Positions 1 to 12,000 of a stretch of 64,000 nucleotides of DNA are shown one piece after another. Within the stretch, counting starts at the first letter, position 1. Each line of letters starts with the position of its first letter. The position numbers and the translations under genes are program-made. Origin of the DNA: Cyathus striatus (lineage: Eukaryota > Basidiomycota > Agaricomycetes > Agaricales > Nidulariaceae); NCBI GenBank assembly GCA_025738555.1, contig JAOVFP010000020.1, positions 1,674,001-1,738,000 on the forward strand. The letters run 5' to 3'. The notes under the pieces are model-generated. The model did not search any database. It was not told the DNA's origin and was given only the letters and a program-made list of their open reading frames with translations.

Positions 1-2450
1 ACATGAGAAGCATGTATATGGCAACACAAGTCACAGCATTGTATTCGGCTTCCTGGTCTGCTTGTTTCCGTCTACGGGCATGCTTTTCCGCCTCGCCTTC
101 GCGTTTGGTAAACTTTGTAGGGTCTGGAAGAGGTTCTAAAGGCCTCAGGTAAAAAATGCATCACAAAAACTGAATAAGACACGTACTCTGCGGGACAGCC
201 TTTACATACTCGTACATTTCATCTGCCCACCTAGTCAGCACGTCCGTCTTCTGCGCTAGCTCCTCCAACGAGGCAAGAAGTTCATCTTCAAGCGGATCTC
301 GCTCGCCATCATCAGGTATAATAATCTGTTGTCGGCGAGGTGACGACGGAACCTCGACGTCTTTCGTGGGTGATCGTCGTGACCGATTGGAAGTACCAAA
401 CAACTTCTTTGACGCGAGGTTAAGGGCGCGGTGGAGGGCATTTGACGCGGCTTTGGATGCAATTGTGCCAGGTGAAGAGGAGAGCGTAGGTATATTCGTG
501 TTGGGTGGTGGTGGGAAGGTCATGTTGCTGGGGTTATTCGTGGGGGTAAGGTAGTCGGCATAATCTTCACCAGAAGGGGTCGGGGGAATACGACGATCTT
601 GCAGGGGACGTCGGGGGCGCGCTGCGATTTCTACAATTCGTATCAGATAAAACGCGTTATAAAGTAAAATGGACAAGAATACCGTCAACAGCACGATTGA
701 ACTCTACGGCTCGCGTATCGCCTACGAGCACGTACTCTTTTCGGAGTAAACCATCTTCTTCGGTTTCTCCAGGAATAAACGAGCCTTCGGTTGATGACGG
801 CTTGGGATATGAGGCTTCGATAGGATGAGGTTGTTTAATTTCAGTGGGAGAGGACACTTTTTCTCTGAAAATCACGATATAAGACCGAGTGGACGTGAAT
901 TTAAACAGCGACCTACCCATCTTTAACAATTCCAGGGTTGGGAGTCCCAGGTGCACTGCTCTCGCTCTGTCCAGACGTCTTCCGGAACACAATCTTGCTA
1001 GGCGGGATCATAACCTTAGGATCCAGCACCTCGGGAGGAATAATCTTATGATGCTCAGGCGTTGGCGGACGACCAGTCCACTCCCCGTCCGTAGCAGCAG
1101 GCGGCGGCGTCGGCTCCTTCGGCCTAGGGAACTTGGACTTTGCCAGCGCCGTACTGCCGAAGAACTCTTCAAAGCTCGCGCGTTCCACGGGATTGCGCTT
1201 GAGCAACATTCGGATTAGCTGTTTAACATCTTCTGGCACGATTGAAATTTCGTCGGTTAGCGAGTTGCTCTTGGACTTTGATGATGATGATGTGCCCTTG
1301 GAGGGATCTTCGTCTGGGAATTTGAGGCCTTTGGATTGCTCGATCTTCTTGAGGAGTTCGATGTGGTTCTGGGCGCGGAAAGGGGGTCTTCCGACGCACA
1401 TTTCGTATACCACTGCACCAACGGACCAGAGATCGGCTTTGGCGTCGTATTTCTCGTACCGAAGGATTTCTGGAGCCATGTACAGTCTAAGTGAGTGAAG
1501 TTAGAAACCGAAAGGTGTGATAGTGGAGAGTACTTACGGAGAGCCACAAAGAGTTTCCGCCATCATGGCGTTGGGAAGTGAACGAGCGAAACCAAAGTCG
1601 GCTACTTTCAGGATTGGAACACCAATGGGATGTCCTCTAGCAAGTTCTTCTGGCGGTGCGGGGTTCAGTAGAAGATTCTAAACCACCCAAGTCATCACCT
1701 ATAGCAAATCACCAAGAAATATAACATACCTGAGGCTTGATATCTCTATGTATAAGGTTCCGATGCCTCAAGAACTTGAGGGCTCGAGCTGGCGCAACAG
1801 CAAGTGAGCAATCGCGTCACCGAAGAGCGCACCGCAGTGGCTTACCAAGCTGCCTAAGAAAGCTTCTCATCACAATCTCATCGAGCCCCCCTGTTCGCGG
1901 ATGAGGATAATACTGCAACGGAGCACCAGGCGAGGGGCTATACTCCAACCCCTCGACGCGTCCGCGCTTCTTGATATAGTTCGTCAAGTCCCCACCTGCA
2001 CAGAACTCCATTATGAGATAGATATGGCGTTCGGCGCGCTATTACAACAACATCAACGCAATCAGTATGCTGTGTAAGAGATAAACAATCGTATCACCGA
2101 GACGTACAACGATATCAATGAGCTTGGTGATGTGTCGGTGTGAAAGTGACTTGAGGATTTGGATTTCACTTTGGAGATTATCGAACAGCTTCGCGCTGAG
2201 AGTGTCGCGCTTCACCGTCTTGATAGCTACCTGCTTCCGAGTCTCCTGCAATGCATTTAGAAGGGTAACAGTACGGTTATCATCTAGCTAGACTTGCCTC
2301 ATGGTACCCCTTGTACACGGTCGCGAAGCTCCCCTTTCCGATATCCTCCACAATTATATACGGTTTCGCTTCCTCATACTCTGCCAGTCGGTTGCTAGCA
2401 GACGAGCTGGTGCTGCTAGTGCGTCTGGTAGGCGGGGCTGCGCTAGTCAT
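1..2450 (-). CDS. ATG1: Atg1/ULK-type autophagy serine/threonine kinase, C-terminus cut by window edge
   Basis: Initiating kinase of autophagy; in the family it phosphorylates Atg13/Atg9-pathway partners at the phagophore assembly site. Seen: after a short Ser/Thr-rich N-terminus the protein has the glycine loop [11 protein letters not shown], the VAIK lysine motif, HRDIKPQN, DFGFA and the MAPE segment, in kinase order, spread over about six exons with 50-60 nt introns. The ATG at 2448-2450 is the first in-frame one and gives [10 protein letters not shown] directly before the kinase domain. A Pro/Gly-rich insertion of about 30 residues lies between the [12 protein letters not shown] hinge segment and the VMRSFLRQL helix. 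Downstream come low-complexity Ser/Pro stretches and the start of the C-terminal region. The gene continues past coordinate 1, so the end is missing. Atg1 identity rests on the hinge and activation-loop pattern ([17 protein letters not shown]) and is strong. Confidence 0.9.
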
Positions 2451-2979
2451 CCGAGCAGTGCTGAATAACTGCTAGAACGGGTTGCTCGCAATTAAGCGAC
2501 CGATGTGCTAGTTTACGATGTACAAGGCTCAAGAGTAGTACAGGTCAGAGATGTGAACTGTTGGGTAATATTCTAAGTGTTGCTCGGGAATTATATGAAA
2601 GGGAAGGCTCAGTTGGTTGGGGGGAGGATGAGGCGAGGTCAACTTAAGCACATCACAGTCCTCCTGAAGGAGGTGATACATGACTAAGCCACTTTCCGTC
2701 CAGGGTCACAATCTCAAGTCCGCCCGCTTCCGCTATTTCCTTTTCAGCCTATGTCTCCGATAACACTGTGCTGTGCGCCAGAACACAACACATCGCTGAT
2801 AATTGACTCTTCAGGGTAATTGGTCATGAAACTCAGGCTGACTATGACGACAGTGGCATAGACCAACACTTAATTAGTGATATAAAGAATCCGAAATTAA
2901 TGAAGAAACGAGTATATAGGCTATACCAAATAAAAAAAGATCCAAAAGACAATCCGTCTAACCATTACATCATTATCAT
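2451..2979. other. Intergenic, ATG1 promoter side and LCB1 3' side
   Basis: No coding frame is recognisable. It should hold the ATG1 promoter and 5' leader on the minus strand and the LCB1 3' UTR. No discrete element was identified. Confidence 0.5.
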
Positions 2980-4842
2980 CTATCTCCTCCTCCCAACCAC
3001 CTTGACCAAACTAGCCTTCATAATCCCCACCGCCTTCTCCGTTTCCTTCCTCGTCAGCGCAGCAGTAATCGCAAGCCGAATGCTCGGTCGCGCCTCAACC
3101 ATCTCCTGCCCCCTCACCCTCTTCGCGCGCGTAACCATAACACCCTGTGCAAGACAATCCTCCACTGCCTCCTGCAAAATGCGCTCCTCGCCCTCAACAT
3201 CAAACTTGGGCGCATCGCGGGGAGAAATGGATGTAGGATTCGAAGGATGCGAAGGATGATGTCTGGCACTATTCGGGCTCAAGAAATTCGAATTGATTGA
3301 TCCTGTCTGCGGCGCTCCAGGCGCGCGGAGGTAAATGTGAATAATAGGCGACGCAGGATGCGAGGGGATGGAGATGCAATCGACTCTATCTAGAACTGCA
3401 CGTGCGGCGCGGACGTTCTCTTGGAGGGCTTCGAAGATCGAGGGCGTGGTGCGGAGGATGTTGATGCCTTCTGATGCAGAGACGGCTAGGAGGGCGGGCA
3501 TGGAGGCACTGAAGACAAAGGAAGGGCCGTTGATACGTTGATGGTCGACGACGATTTGGGAGCCAGCGCAGAATCCACCGGAGGAGCAGAGGCCGTTGGC
3601 CACTGAGCCGATAAGCATATCTACCTTTTCAGCCTGTTGGGAACGTTAATAGGGTACAAATAAGGGGTATTGGGATAAACGTACGGAAACGTTGTAGACT
3701 TCTGTGAGACCACGACCAGTACGACCAACTGAACCGAAAGAAATAGATTCATCGAGGATAAGGCGGTATTTGTGCTTATACTTGAGTTCAATCTATACAT
3801 CTAGTCAGCAACATTCAAGTATCCTAGAAGTGTAAAAAGCACAAACCAGTTTGGGTAAATCAACCATGGCACCGTCCTTCTCAAAGATACCCTCAGTGAT
3901 AATAAACCGCCTGGTCAAAGGTCCGCGCCTTTTCTTCCTCTCCCTTTCAACACTCTCTAGGACATCATCAAGGCTCTTAAGGTCATTATGGTCGAACCAG
4001 CGTACGGTACTGCGTGAAATCTGAATACCCTTCTGAATAGCAAAGTTCACACCACGGTCAGCAACGATGATATCACCACGCTTGCAGAAAGCCGGAATAA
4101 CGGAGGGAATAGTGCTGAACCCTTGCGAATAGAGAATAGCAGCCTCAGTCCCCAAAAAGTCAGCAATATCGCGCTCAAGTTCCATATGCACATCTGTACA
4201 CGATAAAATAATGATAAGAATCAATCCTACCAACAAACCAGTAAAAACAACCCACGTACCGAGGGTACCGTAGAAACCAGGCGGGCCACAGCTTCCCAGA
4301 CCGTACTTCCTAAGGGTCTCAACAGCCTTCTGCTTGATATGTTCATTTCCAGATAGTCCAGCAAAGTTATAACTAGCAAGGTTGATTGCGGTCTTGCCCG
4401 TCGCAATGAGCTTGGGCTTAGGGCCATTAGGCCCAGCAACGATCGGCACGGCACCCAAATCCGCCTGCTCAGTGGGCGTTAAAGGCTGCCCAAGTGGTTC
4501 AGGAGTCCATTCATCCACTAGCTCATCGACTTCCTACAACACCTCCACGTCAGGGGGGACACGCCAATTTTAGACGCTCAGAAAAAGTACCTTATCGCTG
4601 AACTGAATAAAGTTTTTCCCATTCCTGTCTGCGCGTGTACGAGATTGAAGAAGAGTACGGATAGCAAATGCAAAGAGAATAAGTTCGAGTAAAGTTCGTC
4701 CGGGGTCGTTCTGGTGAGAGCTTCTGACGTAGCGCAGAATAACGGCTGAGCCGGGTACTTTGTTGAAGTTCGTTTCGATGGTCGTAAGATATTTTGCAAG
4801 GAATGCGAGGATAGGCTCGAGGGAGGTAGAGTTTCCTTCCAT
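2980..4842 (-). CDS. LCB1: Serine palmitoyltransferase subunit 1 (LCB1/SPTLC1)
   Basis: Non-catalytic partner of LCB2 in the ER-membrane enzyme that condenses serine with palmitoyl-CoA, the first step of sphingolipid synthesis. Seen: a class II aminotransferase fold with [16 protein letters not shown], the DVHMELE segment, [18 protein letters not shown], and [18 protein letters not shown] where LCB2 would carry the PLP lysine; no lysine is present there, as expected for LCB1. The Cys of GSCGPPG aligns with human SPTLC1 Cys133, the residue altered in hereditary sensory neuropathy. The N-terminus has a hydrophobic membrane segment ([15 protein letters not shown]). At least four introns. The start is the ATG at 4840-4842; an upstream in-frame TTG at 4866 is not used. 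It ends in VVGRRR. Confidence 0.93.
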
Positions 4843-6879
4843 TTTGTCGTGGTGGACACTGGACAAGGAGGAAGGGGGTATGGCGACAGTGATGAGGAGA
4901 CGAGTTTCGCGCGATGTTTCCTTGCTTGATACCTTACGTAAGAAAAGAAGTCATGTTTTCCGGCGCAGCCGTAATCAATGCTGACATTAATGTCCAGACC
5001 AGATAAAACCATTGCCTTAATGCATTTTGTCTTCCCGGGCTCGTTTTGGGCTCGCTTGCTGCATGCATTTCCACAAAATCTCCCCACTCAATCTCTTGCG
5101 CGCTCGCCAGCGTCTTTTATTTCCTCTTCGTGTACTTAATCACTGCTCGTTTATTACAAGCTGTTTTATTTATAGTAAGTGTACTCGTCATACATTATGC
5201 TATGACTCTATTCTAGTAGTTTTCTGGCCACCGAATTTGCACCGAAGTGAAATACTTTAGCCTAGGCCCTCCTGGGGCCACAAACCAGTCTACCACTAAA
5301 GCATCTAAAACTTTAAGTATGGTTTTTAAAGTAACGAGATAGAAGCTTCCCTTTTTTCATTCTCAATTTATGATTTTACTTCCGTTGGAAGTCAGAAGAG
5401 AATAACCTTCTGAAGTAATTCTCTGACGACTCACCATCTTATTTTTCTGTACACAAAATTTGATTAACCTATCTCTCTATTTCGTAAGGTCAATACTTTC
5501 TGACGTTTGGTCATATCGACTATTTTCTGCTACTTCACAAACCCACTAGGTTTAACAATTGTCAAGAGGTAGGCAGTGTTTGTGGTGGTAAATCCCAAAT
5601 TGGACGAGCGCCAACGGATGGGGTACCCGAGGCAACTTAACTTTAGCATTGTAACAACTCCAAGTTATTCACAAATTGCGCACAAGCCCTTCATTTCTAC
5701 GGCACCGCTCAGGAGACATCAACCCACAATCAAGCACCAATTATCGAACGCGGACTAATGCGGAGGGGCGTCGGTTTACATCAAGTTAATATCAGTACTG
5801 CATTCGCCATCAATATGCATCCACCATCATACTAATGTTCTGCGTCGGTCAACGGTGGCTGAAGCATTGCTTCCAGGCACATTACTGAAAATCAGAAGTG
5901 CGCACCACTTTCATTTACCCTCATTATGGGCTAACGGACATCCTGGCGGCTTTATATTTTAAACATCCCGAAAACATTGAAATGATCACCGCCCCCACGC
6001 CGTGTGAGCTCATGTGTGCGGTAGAAGAAGAGTTGGCATACAAGTCACTTGATAAGCGGTTAAAAACTGCGTCTTCTTGACAAGAAAGAGAAGAAATTTT
6101 CGTTGTATTTGTGGGCCCTACAACTAGTTAACAGTTGGTGGGTTGATCTTTAATGTTGCCCCAGATATCTGATAGAATATTGGGATGATCGCCGTCTCAT
6201 TGTGGACGCTTGTGGGTGGTACAAATCGACCCCAAGTTGTAGGTTTGCAAAAATAAACTTGATAGACGGACAGTGGCTGCACCTGGTACAGAAGCAGAAG
6301 AACTCCAAGAAGGGTATGGTGCGGCAATCGTGGGCGTTACATTGGACGCCAGTAAATTCCCAATGTGTTAGCTTGGGTCCGTTATACGTCCACTGGTAGT
6401 GGTAAAGATGGGTATAATTCTACAAATACAAGCACTGGATGAATGGTTTGAAGTTGAGATAAGTGACAAGGTGATGGAGTTGGGGATTGGGGAAAGAAAG
6501 AAATTAGTATGGATCCAGACGATCTATAAAATAACTGTGGGCTCCTGTGGGAGGTCATAAGTGTAAACCGTAGATTGAATCTTTCACTGTCATCTACTAA
6601 AATATACCGAACCACAATTCAGTATGCAGCTGAGCCAGGCTACTTCTAAATCTTGTTTTCCAAACACAGGAACACTACTCTAAAGGTGTATGTTCTTCCG
6701 TTCGGCAGCAATAAAGTTCGTCGCTGTAACAAAATGCAGCTTGGAGACAATCTACACAGTCACATATGTCTAAATTACCGCGCAATCCTCGGACTGTCGG
6801 ACACCGCTCAACTAGTCTTCAAGTCCGCACATGCGCCTACTTTCGATCATGATCTCGTGCAAACACAAAACACTCTCCA
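4843..6879. other. Gene-free stretch between LCB1 and the MFS transporter
   Basis: No ORF with a recognisable product. On the minus strand around 6120-6615 short frames (for example one containing VRYILVDDSERFNLRF) loosely recall Agaricomycete secreted or membrane proteins with a VDD motif near the N-terminus, but the frame breaks repeatedly and no gene could be assembled. It may be a decayed gene. Confidence 0.3.
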
Positions 6880-8919
6880 TTAAATCCACTGAGTATTCAA
6901 TTGGCGGGATCTCAAGAATCTGGTGACACAGAAGCACACACTGCCGAACACAACACACAAGCCGGCAAACACTATGGGCCTCCACCAGATATAGGTCGAA
7001 GTCAGAAGTGCACCTGCAATGGGTGTTCCTGAGAATGTGATAACACGGTTTGTTTAGTATCAGCGATTAAACAGAGCACGGAGTTGATGGTCGCACCTAA
7101 AAGCCCCCCTAGCCCTAAAATAAAAATAACATCATTGATGCAAAGAAGTGGTAGAAAATATTTTTAGAATTACCAGTAAATGTGAAACAAATCCCCATAC
7201 GAGCACCAATCTCCGAATCACTTTTTGCAAGTGAAGCTACCAGAGGTGATAGCAGGCTCGCATCTATCCCTCGTCCGTTAGTTTAGGAGAGTATAGATTA
7301 GATTTACAAATCACCCACATCCACCGGAGAAGAAGCCATATAACAAGGCAAATGCCATGGTTCCAGAAATATCATGGACAGCAAACGTGCAGAATATTAA
7401 AATTCCACATATGCTGATACATCCTATGAGAACATTGAACACGCCCAGACGGTGAGCAAACAAGTTCGGAATGACCCGTCCGATGATACTCGAGGCATTC
7501 ATGATTGCAATCTAAAATACCTATCCCATTAACATCTTATCTATCAGACAAGACGGGCTGTGCTTTTTAAAACGTACTGTATAGAAGGCAAGAGATTCGT
7601 TAATTCCGTTCTTGACGGCTTTTAATTGCAGGAAGAATATGGGGTAGTAAAGTCCGGCAAGAACAAATGTCGTTCTAGAATAATGTCAGGGATGAAATGA
7701 TTAGGATGGAAACATCATACCCAGCTATCGTAAATAGATACGGTAGGTCTTTTGCAAAGGTGAGGAGATGATCTAAGGTATTGCTAGCTTTTTGGGATGT
7801 TGGCAGGAGTCTTGGCTTCACCAGAAGGAGAGCAATGAACAACAAACCAGCATTCAAGGCTGCACTAGCCCGAACGCCATTATGAAACCCGAGTGCCCCG
7901 TGGAATAGCTCATTGAGCATAATAGGGTGAAGTGCGCCTCCCATTCCCGCGCCCTGTCATTGTCAATAAGCTATAACATATTTCTAAATATAAGATGGTT
8001 CATCACCGTCGCAGTGATGCCTATCGCGAGTGCTCGTCTTCGTAGAAAATACTGTGAAACAACAGCAACTCCTGGGACGTACATGATACCGATGGAAATC
8101 CCCATGCCCAGTCCTTGTGTGAGAAACACCTAAAGCCAAAGTCAGGAAGTTGTGCACGCCGTGATCAAGTTGACATTCTTGATAGTAATGCTCAGCTTGC
8201 GTTATAGATAACATTAACAAGCAGAAAATAAATAACGAGGATCCTCCGATCATCATATGGTAGCTGACAATGATAATCAAGAATTTTTCGTGAAAGCTGG
8301 TAGAATGGGATAAATTACAAATATCCAATATCAAATGCCCGTCCTGATATCAGACCAGAGGACATAGCGAGGAGCAATTGCACGCTGCCTATCCAGCTGT
8401 CGGTGATCAACAAAAACGACCATGCAGTCTTACGGGATATAACACTCACCTGACTTGCGATGACGTATATTTCTCCGCCATATATGCTCGAATGTAATAG
8501 TCTGTAAGAGTATCACTGTTAAACAGTATGTTATTGCTTGATGGCTTAAAGGGATTCACCATTGTACGCGCCGTAAGCATTCATGTAACTAGTACGCGAT
8601 TAGTAAATTAGGAAGACATACGAAAATGCCGGACCCACCCAAATGTGCAGAACTGGAATATCCAACTGAAAAGGGGTTAAAGACGTCATTACAACCTAGA
8701 AAATAGCAAGAGTCATACACTCCCAGAACGACCGACCATGCTCTTCTGCCGCCTTCAGGGAAATCTTGCACGTTAGGTAATTTCTCGGGATCTTGCTGGG
8801 GAATATCTTCCTTCAGCGTTGAATCGTCGGCTACAAAGTCTTCTTTGCGCGGTTTGGTCTGAACGAAAGGTGCTTGTAAGTTGAATACTCTGATCCATAT
8901 GGAGCTTGTTCTTTACCAT
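6880..8919 (-). CDS. MFS monocarboxylate-type transporter (MCT/MCH family)
   Basis: Plasma-membrane carrier of the fungal MCT-like branch of the major facilitator superfamily; the substrate cannot be told. Seen after splicing: DFPEGGRRAWSVVLGVW, then IFQFCTFGYMNAYGAYNDYY, SQVSWIGSVQLLLAMSSG, MGGALHPIMLNELF, NASSIIGRVIPNLFAHRLG, FSGGCG, and a last membrane segment GTPIAGALLTSTYIWWRP, all in the order of the family. It is cut by many short introns. The proposed start is the ATG at 8917-8919, followed at once by a 58-nt intron that restores frame to MTKPRKEDFV; no other in-frame ATG precedes the conserved part. The protein ends RQLNTQWI. Upstream lies the hypothetical coiled-coil gene on the same strand. 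Confidence 0.82.
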
Positions 8920-9563
8920 GAATGTGGTACGCTTAGGGGAATATGCGAGATGGCTGAGACTCGAGGGCTAGCAGCCGATGTTTTTTGCACGACACCTTAT
9001 AAGATTATCAGATAGACCCCCGATGATACAGCCCAGGTCCCGCTAACACGCATGCTAACACCATGTAGCAAATGAAGCACACATGTGATGAATCACAATA
9101 CCATCTAAGCTGCCCTGTCGTGCCGTCATAAACACCAATATGTAGCACGCACTACCCGCTATTCCGAACGACACAGATGTAGAGAGCTAGCAGGAACAAC
9201 TAGAACATTGCACGGGACGGACGCGGAACAATATCCAGTACTTTCATAGCACGTGAGTATATCTCAGGGGATCTTCCTTGTGTATTCCGAGGACCAAAAT
9301 GCATGACATTCGTAACAAATCGTAAGCATGTATAGAAGAAAGCGCGTGGACGTCATACATGACTCAAAACATACTCCATGCAAGGTATACGTATCATATC
9401 CTAAGAAAAGGCAACAACATTAGCAAAAGGTTCAATTGAAATGACAAGAAAGATAACCAGTTCAGGGATGAAAGGGGGTATAAGGTATATCGAACAACAT
9501 CATCCGTTCAGTCTCTATTGTGCATTTCGGAAACCTCGCGTCTAAGCCCATATGGCCTCAACC
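8920..9563. other. Intergenic, transporter promoter side
   Basis: No gene seen. It separates the 3' end of the coiled-coil protein gene from the 5' end of the transporter; both are on the minus strand. Confidence 0.5.
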
Positions 9564-12000
9564 CTACTTCTTCTCTCCGTCGAAGAACGCCACCAGCTGT
9601 CCAATAGGTACCTTCCCCGAGGGTTTGGGCATGGCAAGCTTCGTACCACTCTCCTTCCCCTTCTCCTGCTTCCTCAGTACGAGTGGGTCAATGAACTTCC
9701 CAGATGTAGCACTAGCTAAGCTCGAGACATCGCTTCCTGCGCTTGACTTGGACCTGAGCCGCGGCTTAAGAGGAGTGATGGACGTCTGCGGCGGTGGAAC
9801 GTTGGAATACCCGTATGTTGACTGAGGACGCGGTCTGCCCCTCAGCCCAGGAGGCCCAGGAGTGGGAGAAGGAGAGGGTTTGTATTCCTTTTCCTTTTCC
9901 TTTTCCTTACCGTTGTCTGATTTCTTAGACAGTCTCGCAGCAGCAGACTTGCCAATCGTTTCGTCTTCGAAATCGTTAAATATGTCGTTGTCGTCATTAC
10001 CACTTATGGTTCCCGGTGATGTGGATAACGCAACTCCAATGGAGCTCTGCGGTCTTGAGAATGAGATTGGCGTGCGTGAGCGCCTTTGGGGTGGTGCATG
10101 CGGTTTCTCGTCGTCTGATAGATCGGGTGGAGCAACAATTGGCCCACCCAGGGCAACAGTGTATCTCTTGCGTGGTGTGGGGCTGACACTCTGTTGCCTA
10201 GGCGCAGTCGACTTCGGGGGTGGCAGACTAGGGCTGACTGCACGTTGGGCATTACTGTTATACCCGGTAGGTGAAGTAGCGCGAAGAATCCCTGATGACA
10301 CGGATGACGGTGACGAAACAAGTCCACTCGAATAAGACGAGGTCGGCGTGGACAAAGATGCAGTGCTGGGAAGTCCAGCAATGGACATCGGCCTAGCCCT
10401 CCTGCTAGAGTTAAGAGAGGATGGAGGCGAAGCAGGAGGTGAGAATGTATCGGGAGGAGATGCGTAGTCGCCAGTAGGATATGGAAGACGCGTCCCAGAT
10501 GTGGTTCGGGTATTTGAAGATGCTATGGGAGGACTTGTCGACTCTCTTGCAGTGCTCGACATCCTCGGTGTCCCCAACAACGATGACCCAGGGGGTGAAG
10601 TAGTGACAGCATGCTCAATAATCGAGGAAGTCGTCGGCGGGGCTTGCGACACGGTAGCCGTTCGCGTTTTCGGCCCGGAGGAAAGGTTGTTCTGTGACGT
10701 CGCCATCCTCGCCATCTCCCTCCCGAGCTCTCCAACACGCCCCTGAAGCTCTATAACCTCATCTCGAATATCATTAAGCTCGCCCCGCATCTCTCCCGAC
10801 GACTCCTGTTGCCGACTCTTAACAGACCTGCTCTCCTCCGCCTGTGCATCTTTCTTCTCTTTATCCACCAACCAACGCTCCACGTCATTCATTCGATCTT
10901 CTAAAGCGCGGACGTGTCCCACTGTCCACTTCTCCAACTTCTCAAACCGCTTGGCGATAGTCAGGAGAGTCCCAGGAACATCTAGAGCGCCTTGTCCATT
11001 GAATTGGGCATAAATCGGTGGTCCCTCGCGACCGGGAGAGGAAGCTGCCTCCGAGGAGCGCATGGGCGACGGCGTCAGTACCGGCGCCATGTTCGACCGA
11101 GAAGGTGTGGGAGAAGACGGGGAAGTTGGCACTGGCCGCCTCTGAGGTGGCGGAGGAGGCGGGAGAGTGAGGTTAGAAAATGCTGGATCACTATACTTGC
11201 TTTGCGGGTTAGCAGGCCACTCTGCGCTCCTCTCCCTCTCTTTTCCCTTTACATTTTTCTTACTTTCCTTTTCGCGTGCTTTGGCTTCTTGAATAATTTG
11301 CTGAGCGGGTGTGAGTGATTCCTTGTCCTTTGTCGGTGTTAGTCTTTGCTTCGCTGCTGTCCACCAGCTAGTCCTATCTTTCTCCGAGTTGGAAGGAGAC
11401 GGGGGGTTTGATGTTGTCTGAGAACGTGAAGGTGGAGGTGGCAACGATTTCGTGCTATCCATCATGGCTAGCACACGCTCTTCCACGAGTTTGCGTTGTT
11501 GAGCCTCGCGCGTAAGAATGGCTTCTGCTTCTCTCCTGCTCCTGTCTCTTTCGCGTTCTGCTTCAGCCTCCAGTTCAGCATCGGTTGGCATAGCCGACGG
11601 AGACCTGGGAGCTATGTTACCAACAAAGTTGCCTACACGTTGAGCCAAGTTGGCAGCGAGTTGGGAAACGGATGAAGACGGCGAAGGTGATCGTTGATTC
11701 CAGTCCTCATGTTCGTCCTCGTCTTCGGAATCGGACACATCATCAGGGTCGATTCCCGTTGATGAGTCGGGGATGAAGGTGTTGCGAAGGGGAGACGGCG
11801 GTCGCATAAAGGTCTGCTGCTGGCTTCCCTCTGGCTACAATTTCGGCCCTTTGAGTTCCTCAACGCATATCAATTAGAGGAAGATATACCGGATTCAACG
11901 ATGAGGTAGTCATTCTTCGTTGTTGGGATGATCCTGTTGGTGAGTCTTGAGTGTTCCAACTGGCCGACTGGCTGGGTCTATGAGACGGCGAGGCAGGCAT
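9564..12000 (-). CDS. Hypothetical low-complexity protein with a central coiled coil
   Basis: Not recognised as a named family. A large uninterrupted 3' exon encodes 747 residues. A short 5' exon (ATG at 11998-12000, MPASPSHRPSQSASW) joins in phase through a ~55-nt intron ending TTGTAG, giving about 793 aa. The protein is very rich in Ser, Pro and charged residues. It has a basic/acidic helical stretch around residues 115-160 (AELEAEAERERDRSRREA) and a longer predicted coiled coil around 320-415 (from TLLTIAKRFEKLEKWTVGHV through ELQGRVGELGREMARM). The rest looks disordered with many SP/TP sites. It could be a cytoskeletal or scaffold protein, but nothing in the sequence fixes a role. The long open frame and coding character argue that it is real. 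Confidence 0.7.

Noticed and set aside
4843..4866. Upstream TTG start for LCB1 (SSVHHDK extension)
   Set aside because: Not an ATG; the ATG at 4840-4842 is a sufficient start.
10004..10381. Long frames overlapping the coiled-coil gene on both strands
   Set aside because: Shadows of the GC-rich, repetitive coding exon of the 9564-12000 gene.
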